Shown piece by piece: positions 11,373 through 22,690 of a stretch of 64,000 nucleotides of DNA (the first letter of the stretch is position 1; every line of letters starts with the position of its first letter). The position numbers were made by a program, and so were the translations under genes. Under the pieces are notes generated by a model, which was not told the DNA's origin, did not search any database, and worked only from the letters and a program-made list of their open reading frames with translations. This DNA comes from Tretioscincus oriximinensis (taxonomy: Eukaryota; Chordata; Lepidosauria; Squamata; Gymnophthalmidae): NCBI GenBank assembly GCA_022410635.1, contig JAJVDF010000249.1:708719-772718 (forward strand), given 5' to 3'.

Positions 11373-12949
11373 TTGTGCTATTGAAGGAACAAAAGAATCA
11401 AAACACTTAATAAACAGATAAAAGGTGAGGGAACTCTTAGCTAATTTAAATGAATTCAGGTCTCTAGGCCCAGATGAACTACATCCCAGGGTGCTAAAGG
11501 AACTAGCAGAAGTAATAGCGGAACCACTTGCAGTGATCTTTGAAAATTCATGGACAACAGGAGAAGTCCCAGTAGAATGGAGAAGGAAAAATGTTGTCNC
11601 TATCTTCAAAAAGAGGAAAAAGGTGGAACCAGGAAACTACAGGCTGGTGAGTCTGACTTCAATACCAGGAAAGCTCCTTGAACAAGTTATAAAGCAACAT
11701 ATATGCCAGCACTTGAATAGGAATGCAGTAATTAACCAGAGCCAACATGGATTTGTAACAAACAAGTCATGCTAGACTAATCTATTTTTTTCTGTGATAA
11801 AATCACCAAATGGGTTGATCAGGGAAATGCAGTAAACATGATATATCTTGACTTCAGTAAAGCACTTGACAAAGTATCTCATTCCATCCTTATTTAAAAA
11901 ATTGTCAAGTATGGGATTGACAAAACAACAGTTAGATGGATTTGAAATTGGCTTAGTGTTTGTACTCAAAGAGTGCTAATAAATGGTTGCACATCCAATT
12001 GTCCTGAGTCCAGTGCTAATTAACATATTTATAAATNACCTAAATAAAGGGATTGAAGGAAAACATATCAAGTTTGCTGATGACACAAAGCTTGGTGGTG
12101 TTGCTAATACTAAACAAGATAGAGATAGGATTCAAAAAGACCTAGACAAGCTTGAACAATGTGCTGAAACTAACAGGATGGTGTTTAACAGAGAGAAATG
12201 CAAGATCCTATATCTGGGCAAAAAAAAAGAAAAAGAAAACAGCACATATAGAATGGGAGGAATAAATTTGAGCAGCAGCACAGGTGAGAAGTATCTGGGT
12301 GTTTGGCAGATCACAGACTAAACATGAGTCAACAGTGTGAAGCAGCTGCAAAAAAGGCAAACACAATCCCGGTATGTATTAAGAGGAGCATAGAATCTCG
12401 ATCACGTGAAGTAATTATTCCTCTCTATAGTACTTTGGTACGACCAGACTGTGTTCAGTTCNGGAGGGCAATTTAAAAAGGACATTGATAAACTAGAGCA
12501 AGTTCAAAAGAGAGTTACAAGGATGGTGAGTGCTCTGGAAACCATGTCCTATGGGGAATGGTTAAAGGATCCAGGGATGTTAAGTCTGCAAAAGAGAAGT
12601 CTGAGAGGAGACTTGATAGCTGCCTACAAATATCTGAAGGGCTTCAACAAAGCAGAGGGATCAGCATTGTTCTCCTTGGCACATCGAAGGACTAGAAACA
12701 ATGAGATGAAACTGCAGGGGAGGAGATTTAGATTAGATATCAGAAAAAAAACTTTCTAACAGTCAGGGTGATAAACCAGTGGAACACTTTGCCACAGGAG
12801 GTGGTGAGTTCGCCTTCGCTGGAAGTCTTCAACCGGAGGCTGGACAGTCATCTTTCTGGGATGGTTTAATGAATTCTGCATTGAGCAGGGGGTTGGACCC
12901 GATGGCCCTGGAGATCCCTTCCAACTCTAAGATTCTATGATTCTATGAT
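11373..12949 (+). mobile_element. CR1 LINE, 5'-truncated copy 1
   Basis: It covers much of the reverse-transcriptase domain, the ORF2 C-terminal region, a short 3' UTR (ATGGCCCTGGAGATCCCTTCC), and the octamer tail ATTCTATGATTCTATGAT at 12932-12949. That 3' octamer is the hallmark of CR1. The 5' end abuts an antisense LINE fragment. Frame disruptions near 11775-11983, 12321 and 12759 make it non-autonomous. Confidence 0.9.
11425..12759 (+). pseudogene. CR1 reverse transcriptase, broken into three frames
   Basis: This is the remnant of the CR1 ORF2 protein, which nicks DNA and primes reverse transcription of its own RNA at the target. 11425-11775 gives the N-terminal RT part: LGPDELHPRVLKELA, a VEPGNYR block and a SIPGKLLEQVI block, matching RT motifs 0-2. 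11983-12321 carries the palm motif FADD (12073-12084) preceded by NIFIN. 12451-12759 carries the C-terminal region with DIDKLEQVQKRVTRM and a GRRFRLDIRK block. Stops lie around 11775-11980, one ambiguous base lies at 12037, and the endonuclease domain is absent. The catalytic FADD is intact but the protein cannot be made whole. Confidence 0.85.
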
Positions 12950-13482
12950 ATATCTGAAATAATAAACAGAGGAAATAACAGGAGTGTAAATGGCAAAAGA
13001 AAACAAAAACCATGGAAGAGGGAGTGACACGATAGAAAAATATTCGCAGCTTATGCCTTCTTTTTCTTTGGGTTTTTTCCAACACTACAATCGACTCAGC
13101 CAACACATTATTATTTGGGATTGATGATATTATAGGCTTTTGGGGCTATATTAGTTCTACAGTTCACATCATCTCTAATTAAGCTGACCAGAAATTCTAT
13201 GAGTTGGAGATTAGGGCCAGAGGTTCCAGTCTGATCTTCTTCGACTTANTTAAACGCAGTATCGTTCCAGTGCATGATAGATAATCACAATTCTTTTGAG
13301 TAACTAATTATCTGTGTAGTACTCAGAAAAAAGTTAGAGGAAAGAGAGAGAAAATGGATGTTGTCCTTTTAAGTGTAATTACTTTCAAAAATGTATCTTT
13401 GCTTTCAATATACTTGTAATAACATCATTAATAATAAATTTAGAATGTTAACAAATCCATGAAGTTGATCAAGATGTTAGGG
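12950..13482. other. Unassigned spacer between LINE copies
   Basis: No recognised element; one ambiguous base at 13249. Confidence 0.5.
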
Positions 13483-13738
13483 GAAGGGGATTGGAAAAGG
13501 AGCCAATAAGTGTCATTTTGCCTCTTTATAAATCTACGATGAGATTAGTTTTGGAATTCTGGTCATCACACCTTAGAAAAGATATTGTAGAACTGGAGAA
13601 GGTACAAAAAGGGCTACAAGAACGAATAAGAAGCTGCAGATCAGACTGCAACGTCCAGGTCCCTTCAGTTCTGAAAGATGGTGTTTAAGCGGTGATCTGA
13701 TTTAAGCGTGTAAAATCATGCTTAGGATAGATGGATAG
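13483..13738 (+). mobile_element. (TTCTTATG)-tailed LINE, internal ORF2 fragment
   Basis: A TTTTGCCTCTTTATAAATCT block, an ATTCTGGTCATCACA block and GAACTGGAGAAGGTACA match the better-preserved copy at 21.5 kb. The frame gives ...LEFWSSHLRKDIVELEKVQ. Truncated at both ends. Confidence 0.75.
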
Positions 13739-13792
13739 ATGTATAGAATTTACATTTCTTCACTGCCTTATACCTGTAGGTCTCAGGGCGAT

Positions 13793-14856
13793 ATGGATTG
13801 ACAAAACAACAGTTAGATGGATTCACAACTGGCTTAGTAATCGAATTCAAAGAGTGGTAATAAATGGTTGTACATCCAATTGGAAGAATGTTCCGAGTAC
13901 CACAAGGGTCTGTCCTGGGCTCAGTGCGATTTAACATATTTATAAATGACCTAGATAAAGGAATTGAAGGAAAACTTAACAAATTTGCTGATAACACAAA
14001 CTTAGGTGGTGTTGCTAATACTAAACAAGATAGAGATAGGACTCAAAAAGATCTAGACAAGCTGGAATAATGGGCTGAAACTAACAGAATGGTATTTAAT
14101 GGAGAAATGCAAGATCCTACATCTAGGCAAAAAAAATGAAAACAGCTCATACAGAATGGGAGGAATATGTCTGAGCAGCAGCACAGGTGAGAAGGATCTG
14201 GATATTTTGGTAGATCACAGACTAAACATGAGTCAACAGTGTGAAGCAGCTGCAAAAAAGGCAAACATAATCGTGGGATGCATTAAGAGGAGCATAGAAT
14301 CTTGATCAGGTGAAGTAATTATTCCTCTCTANAGTACTTTGGTATAACTACACTTGGAATACTGTGCTTAGTTCTGGGGGCCCAATTTAAAAAGGACATT
14401 GATAAACTAGAGCAAGTCCAAAAGCAAGTTACAAGGAAGATGAATGGTCTGGAAACCATGTCCTATGAGGAACGGTTAAAGGATCTAGGTATATTTAGTC
14501 TGCAAAAAAGAAGACTGAGACGGGACCTGATAGCTGCCTACAAATATCTGAAGGTCTTCCACAGAGCAGAGGGATCAGCATTGTTCTCATTGGCACATGG
14601 AAGCACTAGAAACAATGGGATGAAACCGCAAGGGAGGAGATTTAGATTAGATATCAGAAAAACCTTTCTACCATTCAGGGTGATAAACCAGTGGAACACG
14701 TTGCCACAGGAGGTGGTGAGTTCACCTTCACTGGAAGTCTTTAATCAGAGGCTGGACAGTCGTCTGTCTGAGATGGTTTATTGAATCCTGCATTGAGCAG
14801 GGGGTTGCACCCGATGACTCTGGAGGTCCCCTCCAACTCTTAAGATACTATGATTC
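13793..14856 (+). mobile_element. CR1 LINE, 5'-truncated copy 2
   Basis: Starts within the RT domain (ATTGACAAAACAACAGTTAG, shared with copy 1) and runs to the CR1 3' end at 14856 (ACTATGATTCTA). Blocks encode PQGSVLGS, FNIFINDLDKGIEGKL, the palm motif and the C-terminal RRFRLDIRKTFLP region. The palm motif reads FADN rather than FADD (13984-13995), and there are frameshifts near 14060-14100 and stops near 14305. Confidence 0.9.
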
Positions 14857-15856
14857 TAACCAAATTAACTGATTAAACCCTGCAACATCTACAAGTAGAG
14901 AAAAGAGATATAAAATGAATAGAGAAAGATTATTTTCTCTGTCATGAAACACTAGGCCCATGGGACAGTCTTTTGATACAGATGCACAGAAAAATTCCAA
15001 TTTGTTCCACATCCTAACGCATTTCCTATTTTTCCATTTTCGTGTATCTGCAGCCAGGACCGTATAGTAACCCAACATGAAATTATGTTGTGAGTTAACA
15101 GTATTCTTTTCAAACATTTTTGTTCTGTGCTTTATATCCCATCTATACAGCTTAGAATAGAGTACAATAGCAGTAGAATACTAGAAGTCATATAATAATA
15201 AGTCATTGAAATTTAGCGGAAATAAAACAGAATAGAATAAAAATGCATTGTAAGGGTTTTGAATGGATCCACAGTTGCAGAATGTTGTCTCTTTCTTGTG
15301 AGTCGTGTCAAGTCTTTGGCTGCCTCCAAATGAGCGCGTCTTTACATACCTGTAGAGATCCGTGTTGAAGCGGTGAGACAATTACAGGCTGCCTCTCCCA
15401 TGTGGTTTCCTCTATCAGGAAGTCTATATTGCATTTTTTAGTTAACAATTATCTCGCAGTATCTTTTGCCTTCTCCCACAATGCAAAGGCTTAAGGGCAG
15501 GGTTAGAACTAGCGGCGGCTGGTGCAGTTTGGTGCTGGCGGGGCACTGGTTCCTCCCGCNTCAGCAAAGTTAGGAACGCGGCTGGGAGGAGGCACATTCA
15601 ATCACTTACCATTCTCTCTCTCTCAGTCTGCAAGTTGAATGTCAATACAAAATGGCACCTCTATGGAAACTGAGAGAGTGACTGTAGTCCGTCCTAGGCA
15701 GCCCTCCCATTGGTTCTGGGATTGGCAACCCCTTTTGCCAATTAAAAAAGCCGCCTGGAGCTTTTTGATTTGTTGGCAGCTCCACTATGAAAAGAGATTT
15801 TTCATCTCTGAGCGTTCGCTGAACTCAACAAACCCAGTGGCCAGTTGCCACTGGTT
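14857..15856. other. Unassigned; GC-richer part at 15480-15860
   Basis: No repeat family from this window recurs here. The frame at 15639-15850 shows no recognisable domain and runs on into LINE sequence, so I do not call it a gene. Confidence 0.4.
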
Positions 15857-16192
15857 AGAACATAAGAACATAAGAAGTGCCATACTGGGTCAGGCCACAG
15901 CCCATCTAGTCCAGCATTCTGTGTCACACATTGACCCACCATATGCACCTGGGCAGTTTGAACAGAGGAAAGCAGATGGGTACTAGAATGGATGTCTGGA
16001 TGCTGCCTCCGGAATGGATCAACAGGTAGTGCTTCTGAAATACCATTTGCAGGGAGTCATGAACAGGTGCATATTTTGCTTTATTCTGTTCAGATTGCCC
16101 AGCAGCATCTGGTGGGCCTCTGTGTGAGACAGAATGCTGGATGAGCTCTGGCCCGATCCAGTATGGCTCTTCTTTTGTTCTTATGTTCATAT
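15857..16192. mobile_element. Head-to-head inverted pair of (TTCTTATG) LINE 3' ends
   Basis: 15857-15972 is antisense (AACATAAGAACATAAG...) and 15973-16192 is sense, ending CTCTTCTTTTGTTCTTATG. Both arms include the family's own 3' terminus, so the pair is a foldback rather than an ordinary 5' inversion. The junction lies in GGAAAGCAGATGGGTACTAG. Confidence 0.75.
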
Positions 16193-16194
16193 TT

Positions 16195-16498
16195 GAAGGT
16201 CTGTCATGGAACACAGGGATCAATTTTGTTTTCATTGAAACATGAAAGGTCTAGAAACAATGGGATGAAACTACAAGGAAGTAAATTTAGATTAGATATT
16301 AGAAAAATAATTTCTGATAGTAAGATGATAAACCAGTGGAACATGTTACCACAGGAGTTGGTTCTCCTTCACTGGAAGTCATCAAAGAGAGGCTAAGCAG
16401 CCATCTGTCTAGGATGATTCAGTGAATTCTGTATTGAGCACGTGTTTGGACCCAAGAGCCGAGGAGGTTTCTTCCAACTCCATAATTCTATGATAGTT
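16195..16498 (+). mobile_element. CR1 LINE 3' end, copy 3
   Basis: Diverged CR1 3' region: AACAATGGGATGAAACTACA, TAGATTAGATATTAGAAA, TAAACCAGTGGAACATGTTA, then a CR1 tail ATAATTCTATGATAG. Only the end of ORF2 and the UTR remain. Confidence 0.8.
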
Positions 16499-16612
16499 GA
16501 TTTCAGAGAAATAGCTATGTTGGCCTTAGTAGAAAGTCTACTGCATCTGAAGTAGACGTGTCTACGGAAGCTCATCCTCCTCCCTTTCTCCTGTTAGTCT
16601 CCAAGTGCTCCA
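16499..16612. mobile_element. Hairpin retroelement family P, rearranged copy
   Basis: The plus strand starts with TTTCAGAGAAATAGC, the reverse complement of the family P tail, then runs into sense body (ATCTGAAGTAGACGTGTCTA, then CTCCTGTTAGTCTC). Tail and body are in opposite orientation. It sits directly in the octamer tail of the CR1 copy. Confidence 0.6.
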
Positions 16613-16753
16613 AAAACCCTTGTTGGACTTTATAGAATTCAATGATATTCTATTTATAAGCTGGAAAGTGACTGTTACTGAATCATTGCTTGTTCACTAA
16701 ATGTGTAAAAGTGGCAATTTGGACCGCCTGCCTCAAGGACAACTAATATTGAT

Positions 16754-16788
16754 AGTAAAATCCTAAATCTTGGATTTAGGATTTTACT
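16754..16788. repeat. Perfect 16-bp-arm hairpin
   Basis: AGTAAAATCCTAAATC (16754-16769) is exactly mirrored at 16773-16788 with a 3-base loop. It is isolated and AT-rich, without the T-run of a simple terminator. Confidence 0.8.
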
Positions 16789-18164
16789 GAATCCTATGGA
16801 CAAACCTTTTACCATCTGAATGTGTGCTCATAAGATGAAGATGATCTATGGCAACGTTTTAGCAAATACCCAAACATCCAGATTCTCATTTTTGGTTCAC
16901 TTATTAGCTAGAGAGTTTCTTGTACCTGATTTTATTCACTGATGAAATTTATCTCTATGTGCAACATTGTTATAGCAGAGGAAGTGAAATCTTTGAAGAA
17001 GGAACGCCAGACAGTCCAAAGATAATGTTGATACAATGATAATAATACAATTTGAAGACTAAGAAGGTCAGGCATTATTTCCGTAATTTTCTTTCAGTAA
17101 GATTTTTATTAAGGCTATTTATTCTAAACACAAAGGGACATGGGTTATTAATATTGCATGGGGAGTTATGCTATTCATGCATTATTTCCCACTGTAACTG
17201 GGATTTGGATGCTAAAGACAGAGCAGGAATTTTAAATAGCACATTCCAGATGTCTTCTCAGTAGACCTTTACTACCCAAAGATGCATTATGCATTTAGAG
17301 TTTACTACCTGGAGAGAAATGAATTAATATGGAGAGTGCACACATCCCAGCCCTCTGTCAAACTCAGCTGAGGAAAATCAGTTCGCATCACAGCTGGCCT
17401 AGAATCCATCACATGTTTACACTTTTGGCAGGATGTCACCATAGGCATTGTAAATCGCCTGTGTGCTCTCTACAATTATAGTGTCTGTGGATTTACGCAC
17501 CTGTGTTGCACATTTCATTACATTCCTTGGGCAGCATATTTGGGTTACATGTCACTGTTGTAGGAATACATGCTGAAGCACAAAGAAATATAGAGGCAGA
17601 CTTTTGAGAGGACAAATAATATTTAGGAATTGCCACCATCTTCTTCCCCAAAAATGTGAATCATCATAAGCTTACATTTCTTTTTTGTAGGAAATCTAAT
17701 GCGGCTTATTTCCAAGTTACTGGGCACAGATAGAATTTTGTCAGCTTAATCTCATGCAACTTGGAGATAAACTTCCACAGAATTTAATGAGGCTTTCTGT
17801 AATGATGTACTGTTTCACTGGATAAAAACCCATGCGAATTAGTTTGCCAGGGTGTCCGTCTTAGGCAGTGGGATTTGCTTATCGTTAATAAGTGCACTCT
17901 TTACTTAAAATTGCATCAATAGGTTTATGGTCAAGTGAATTTGTTTAAAGGGAATGTGGAATGTGCACAAAGTGCATTGGCAGCACATCCCAAAAACAGT
18001 CCAGTGTTTTAGCAGATTGGCATAGATTATCATAGTTCTTGGGAGAAATATGAAATGCTTATTTGTGTGCTTCTCTCTTCCCTGGAACTATTTGGAAGAG
18101 GAGAGTAGTTTGGTGTTTCCATTAGATTGTCCTTCTCAATTGGGTCCCAGTCTCAAATCAATAC
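16789..18164. other. Low-repeat sequence
   Basis: No recognised element. Possible conserved non-coding DNA around 17290-17560, by composition only. Confidence 0.35.
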
Positions 18165-18424
18165 GTGAGCTTTTTTGCTGGGCTTCGGCCTGATTCAGCA
18201 GGGCTCATCTTATGTTCTTATGTGAGCCTGATAGGATTTATCGTGGTTTATATAATCTTTTGTTCTTTTTTCAACAGCTACCTTGTAGCAGGGAGTCATG
18301 AACAGGTGCATATTTTGCTTTCCTCTGTTCGGACTGCCCGGGTGCATCTGGCGGGCCTCTGTGGGACACAGAATGCTGGACTTGATGGGCTGTGGCCAGA
18401 TCCAGTATGGCTCTTCTTATGTTA
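18165..18424 (+). mobile_element. Two (TTCTTATG) LINE 3' ends in tandem
   Basis: A short end at 18165-18218 (GGCCTGATTCAGCAGGGCTC, then TTATGTTCTTATG) is followed by a longer one at 18288-18424 (GGGAGTCATGAACAGGTGCA to GTATGGCTCTTCTTATG). Separate insertions in the same orientation with 70 bp of other sequence between. Confidence 0.75.
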
Positions 18425-18563
18425 AAGTAGGGAGGACTGAGAGAGTTCCAAAGAGCTGCCACTACCTCAAAGTCACCCAGCTGGTTTCATGTACCAGTCA
18501 CACTGGTAAACTACTAGATAAGACTCCAGCAGTGTAACCACAAGACCAGGCTGGCTCTCTGGA
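18425..18563 (-). mobile_element. SINE family B, partial
   Basis: Antisense SINE B core: ACTGAGAGAGTTCCAAAGA, AGTCACCCAGCTGG, then a diverged tRNA-like head ending CAGGCTGGCTCT. The L2-like tail is missing. Confidence 0.6.
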
Positions 18564-18565
18564 TT

Positions 18566-20030
18566 TTTTTCCCCAGATGAAAGGAAGGTTTACTGGGTAA
18601 TCATACCATGAATGGATTTATAACCCTCTGTCCTTAATATTGTCTGTTTGTTATATCTGCTTGATATATGAAAAAAGATCTCATCCTCTATGACATTCAG
18701 ATGAAAACTGTAAAATCTTAGACACATACACAAATACCCCCCCATCCCCCCCATCACGTGTTTTCCCCATATATTTATAAAATGCCTGATATTATAAAAT
18801 ATCAAACCCAAAAACAGTCATGGTAGTTTACAGACAGTAACACAACAGTAAAATCAATTTGCCTGAAAAGGATTCTCCTGTTTTGTAGAAAACGCCACAA
18901 AGAACCTTGTACAACCTATAACCCAGGCACTCAAGACAGATTTTGAGTATTGCATTTCAACAAGAGAAGACAACAAGAAAGAACAAAAATTGCCCTAAGC
19001 AATTAGACATCTCAACCATTGGGCTGATCTGCTATTAGTGGCTCAAAATCCCAAGCTCATATTTCATTGGAGTTGGGTATATTTAACTGGGGGGGGGGGG
19101 GCGGGGGCAAGCACAGCATTAAACAAGATATAAATGTTAATGAATGTAAAGGAATCAAAAAGAAAAATAACTTTACAGGGGAAAAAAAATCTTATCAGCT
19201 TGGGGAAGACGATCAAAATTGGTCCTTTTCACAGCACAAACATTTGGCACACCAAGTTGTTTCTAATTGTCGATTGTCTTCATAAAAAGTGCAATGGAAA
19301 AATTAAAAATTTGTAATTACCAGAGAGCAGAGAGCTGGTGCCAAGATTTACATGAATGGCTTTTTATCTCATTCCCTTTGTGAAAACAGTTAACTAGGCA
19401 CTGGTGAGCCATTTGGTAACTGTGCAACAAAAAGCGAGCGTGTCGTGCCAAGTGTGGCATGCCAGATGTGTGAATACATTCTGGAGCGCTGTATCAGCAG
19501 CTCCTACGGAAAGCCATTCCCATTAATCTAGAGACCTCTGGGAGTTTGGCAGAGTGCTGTAAAACCCAAGCCCTGCCAAGACGACATCAGATAAAGCCAT
19601 CAATGCATTGTAAAAAAAAGACACAAAACCTATTTCATGGGCTACACTGATCAAGCAATTACTATCATTGACTANATTAAGCAAAGAAAACGGCGGGGTG
19701 TCCTATAAAATTGACTGCCAACTTGAATAATCAATAGACTCCATGTAGAGTAAATTAAATAACTGAAAAACTATTTGGAAAAGCCTAAGTTAAAAAAGCC
19801 AATCAGTAATCTCTCATCCATGGAAAAACAATTCTACATCCAAGAGATTCTTTCGTGCGTTTTTTTTTTTATTTATGCCACTGGGCAGGGCAGGTTTTGA
19901 CGCTGCCAGTAAGCAACCAACCAACAGAAAGATGCGCTCATCTGTGTTCACCTCAGAATTAGTGTCCCTTTCTGCTCTGACTTTTACTCTGGATTGTATC
20001 CCAGAATAAGTTTCTGCCATGGGTTGCATT
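18566..20030. other. Low-repeat sequence with G-run
   Basis: A G-run interrupted by one C lies at about 19088-19106. The segment 19320-19760 is complex, repeat-free sequence with no open frame and is the strongest conserved-non-coding candidate by appearance. Not verified. Confidence 0.4.
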
Positions 20031-20088
20031 AGCATGCAAATGGGTGGCCAGCATGCAAATGGGTGGCCAGCATGCAAATGGGTGGCAG
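20031..20088. repeat. 19-bp tandem repeat carrying three POU octamers
   Basis: Three copies of AGCATGCAAATGGGTGGCC with exact 19-bp spacing. Each contains the octamer ATGCAAAT (20034-20041, 20053-20060, 20072-20079), the classic Oct/POU binding site. Confidence 0.8.
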
Positions 20089-20114
20089 GGCAATTAGAAT
20101 TTAGTCATTTATGT

Positions 20115-20654
20115 CCAATGAAGGGGCTAGTAGCACTTTGAGACTAACTTGAGAAAAATGGGTGCCATAAGCTTTCGTAGACACATCGACTTCTTCAGAC
20201 GCATCTTGAGAAAAGTGGGTGGCATAAGCTTCCGCAGACAAGTCGACTTCCTCAGATGCATCTTGAGAAAAGTGGGTGGCATAAGCTTTCGTAGACACGT
20301 TGACTTCTTGAGCATATGAAGAAGTAGACGTGTCTACGAAAGCATATGCCACCCACTTTTCTCCTGTTAGTCTCAAAGTGCTATTTGCCCCTTTGCTGGA
20401 CTTTCTACTAGACTAGGCTGATCAGATGACCCCTTTTTTTGGAGGGGGTTTGAAAACCCGGTTTTGGGGTGCCTCCCAGTTTTTTCTGAGGAGAACTTTT
20501 TTCAAAAAAAGATTTTTTTCAAATTTTGTTTGTTTTTTTATTTTTTTTCTTCAGAAAAAAATGGAAGGCATCCCAAAAACGGGTTTTCAACCCACCCATT
20601 CCTCCAAAAGGGGTCATCTGTCTATACTAGACTAACACGGCTATTTCTCTGAAA
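20115..20654. mobile_element. Hairpin retroelement family P, copy interrupted by a foldback MITE
   Basis: Begins CAATGAAGGGGCTAG and contains direct and inverted copies of a block reading CTTTCGTAGACAC..CTTCTTCAGA and its complement, then the unique tail ACTTTCTACTAGAC[MITE]TAACACGGCTATTTCTCTGAAA. TTAGTCATTTATGT flanks both ends (20101-20114, 20655-20668), a 14-bp target duplication typical of target-primed reverse transcription. Three direct copies of the inner block make this the longest arm in the window. Confidence 0.75.
20414..20624. mobile_element. hAT-type foldback MITE
   Basis: Near-complete palindrome: left TAGGCTGATCAGATGACCCC, right GGGGTCATCTG..TCTA with part of the terminus lost. 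Inner arms TTGGGGTGCCTCCCAG.. are partly mirrored. The 8-bp duplication TACTAGAC is exact (20406-20413, 20625-20632) and interrupts the tail of a family P element. Confidence 0.85.
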
Positions 20655-20668
20655 TTAGTCATTTATGT

Positions 20669-21245
20669 GCAACATGTTTGGATTTGCTGTCATGTACGCG
20701 GGATATATTTATGGGTTTTTTTTTCCCCTCAGCACTAAACTCATGCTTGAAAGAAAAGTGGGGAACGGATTCGTAACGACATTCATGGTGCTATTCAATC
20801 AAGTTTGTCAAACCTTTATCCAAATGCTAAAAAAATGGGGCATTTAACATCAGCAGTTTCCTACATTCTTAATAAATTGGCCCCATTGTTGTTCCTGGAG
20901 TCCATAAAAATCCAGATGGATAGAAATGAATGACATAGTGTTGACCAGAATTAGAGTGTTCCTAAGATCCCATGTCAGGTATTGGGCAATCTTTTTATTA
21001 GTCTGGAATAAATGCACGTAGGCCATTCATTTTGGTGAAATTGGCACAGTCCTCATTTTCTAATGTGGTATATGCTGCCCTTCCACACTCTTCACTGGGC
21101 AAACAGGCCAGTCTCTGTGCCAGAGAGACTGGACACAAATCAGATATTCAGAATGACAAAACGCAAAAATCTGTTATGGAACATTTCAACCTCTTAGGAC
21201 CCTAGTCCTCAGTCCGTGGACAAAAAAACTACAAAGAAAGGTTTG
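20669..21245. other. Unassigned sequence
   Basis: No recognised element before the LINE at 21.25 kb. Confidence 0.45.
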
Positions 21246-22190
21246 ACAGAGCAAAATTGGGTGAGTGGGCATCAAAGTGGCAAATGCACTTCAACTTAAG
21301 CAAGTGCAACATCATGCACATTGGGGCAAAGAACCCCAACTACTGCTGCCACCTGATGGGAACTAAAGACTTTCTGTGACCAAGCAAGAAAAGGATCTTG
21401 GGGTGTTGGTGGACAATTCGATGAAGATGTCAACCCAGTGTGAAGCAGCAGCAAAAAAGGCAAATTCCATGTTGGGATAATTAGGAAAGGAATCAAAAGC
21501 AAGTCAGCAAATGTTGTTTTGCCTCTTTATAAATCTGTGGTGAGGCCACATTTGGAATACTGTGTTCAGTTCTGGTCACCACATTTCAAGAGGGATATTG
21601 TGGAACTAGAGAAGGTGCAGAAAAGAGAAGCATGGGTCTGGAGCACCTCCCTTATAATATCAGGGCCTCTTGTCTGGGCCTCTTCAGCCTCGAAAGGCGA
21701 TGTTTGAGAGGTGATGTGATTGAAGTGTACAAAATCATGCATAGGATGGACAGGGTGAATCGAGAAAAAATGTTTTCTCTATTACACAGCACTAGGACCA
21801 GAGGGCCTTCCTTGAAACTGATGGGCAGAAAAGTGAGAACAGACAAAGGAAAGTATTTTTTCACCCAGAAAGTCATCGGCCTGTGGAAATTACTTCCTGA
21901 GGAGGTAGTGGTAGCTAACAGCTTGGATAGCTTCAAGACAGGACTAGACAGGTTTATGGACACCAAGGGTATAAATGGATACTAGGATGGATGTCTGGAT
22001 GTTGCCTCCGGGATGGAGCAACAGGCAGGACTCCTGAAGTACCATTTGGAGGGAGTCATGAACAGGGGCATATTTTGCTTTCCTCTGTTCGGACAGCCCA
22101 GGTGGATCTCGTGGGCCTGTGTATGAGATAGAAGGCTGGACTAGATGGGCTGTGGCCTTATCCAGAATGGCTCTTCTTATGTTGTTATGT
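21246..22190 (+). mobile_element. (TTCTTATG)-tailed CR1-type LINE, longest 3' copy
   Basis: Starts after the palm motif (TGGGTGAGTGGGCATCAAAG, equivalent to the W-N-W-Q-M-F-L-K-C region) and continues through the ORF2 C-terminus to a 3' UTR ending GGCTCTTCTTATGTTGTTATG. The 21632-21985 frame encodes the C-terminus: GLEHLPYNIRA, SLERRCLRGDVIEVYKIMH, FFTQKVIGLWKLLPEEVV. The frame is broken near 21365 and 21630. It serves as the reference for about a dozen fragments of this family here. Confidence 0.85.
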
Positions 22191-22514
22191 AATTGGGCTA
22201 TAATACCAGAGTCTTTCTCCTGTTTTTTGTGTTAATTGTATCAATTCTAATTGGTGCATGATCCAATAGCCACAGTCCCATTGTTTTTGCCTCTTTATCT
22301 GGATAGTGTTTTTTCTTTTCTCTAATATGTAAATAGTTCTACAATATGTTCCATCCCTTGCTGAAAAATGTGTTATTCTTCTACTAATCGGTTCATCATT
22401 GATATCAACCATATGCATTTGCACCATAAATAAAAAAACAGTTATTCTAAGGTTTTCCAACATTCCTTTTAGAGTGTCATACTCCTATCTGGAAGTCTCC
22501 GAGATTGATTCTGT

Positions 22515-22690
22515 ACTTCACCATGAAGCCAACTGAGTGATCTTGGGTTAGTCCCAGTTCCTTGGAGCTCTTTCAACCCCACCTACTTCACAACATATCT
22601 GTTGTGAAGAGGGAATAAAAGATTATATAAGGTGCTTTGAGTCCCTTTGGGTTGAAGAAAAGGAGATTATAAAAACTAATTTTCCTCTTC
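22515..22690 (+). mobile_element. tRNA-type SINE (B-like) with L2-type tail, diverged
   Basis: CCAACTGAGTGATCTTGGG, then CAGTTCCTTGGAGCTCTTTC, CCCCACCTACTTCACAACAT and the tail GGTGCTTTGAGTCCCTTTGG, ending in a CTTC-rich run. The tRNA-like head is lost. The same layout occurs at 43135-43335. Confidence 0.6.

Noticed and set aside
15639..15986. 115-residue protein
   Set aside because: The frame runs into an antisense LINE 3' end and has no domain.
20101..20376. Repetitive protein frame (STKAYATHFSQ repeats)
   Set aside because: It is the antisense translation of the repeated inner block of family P.
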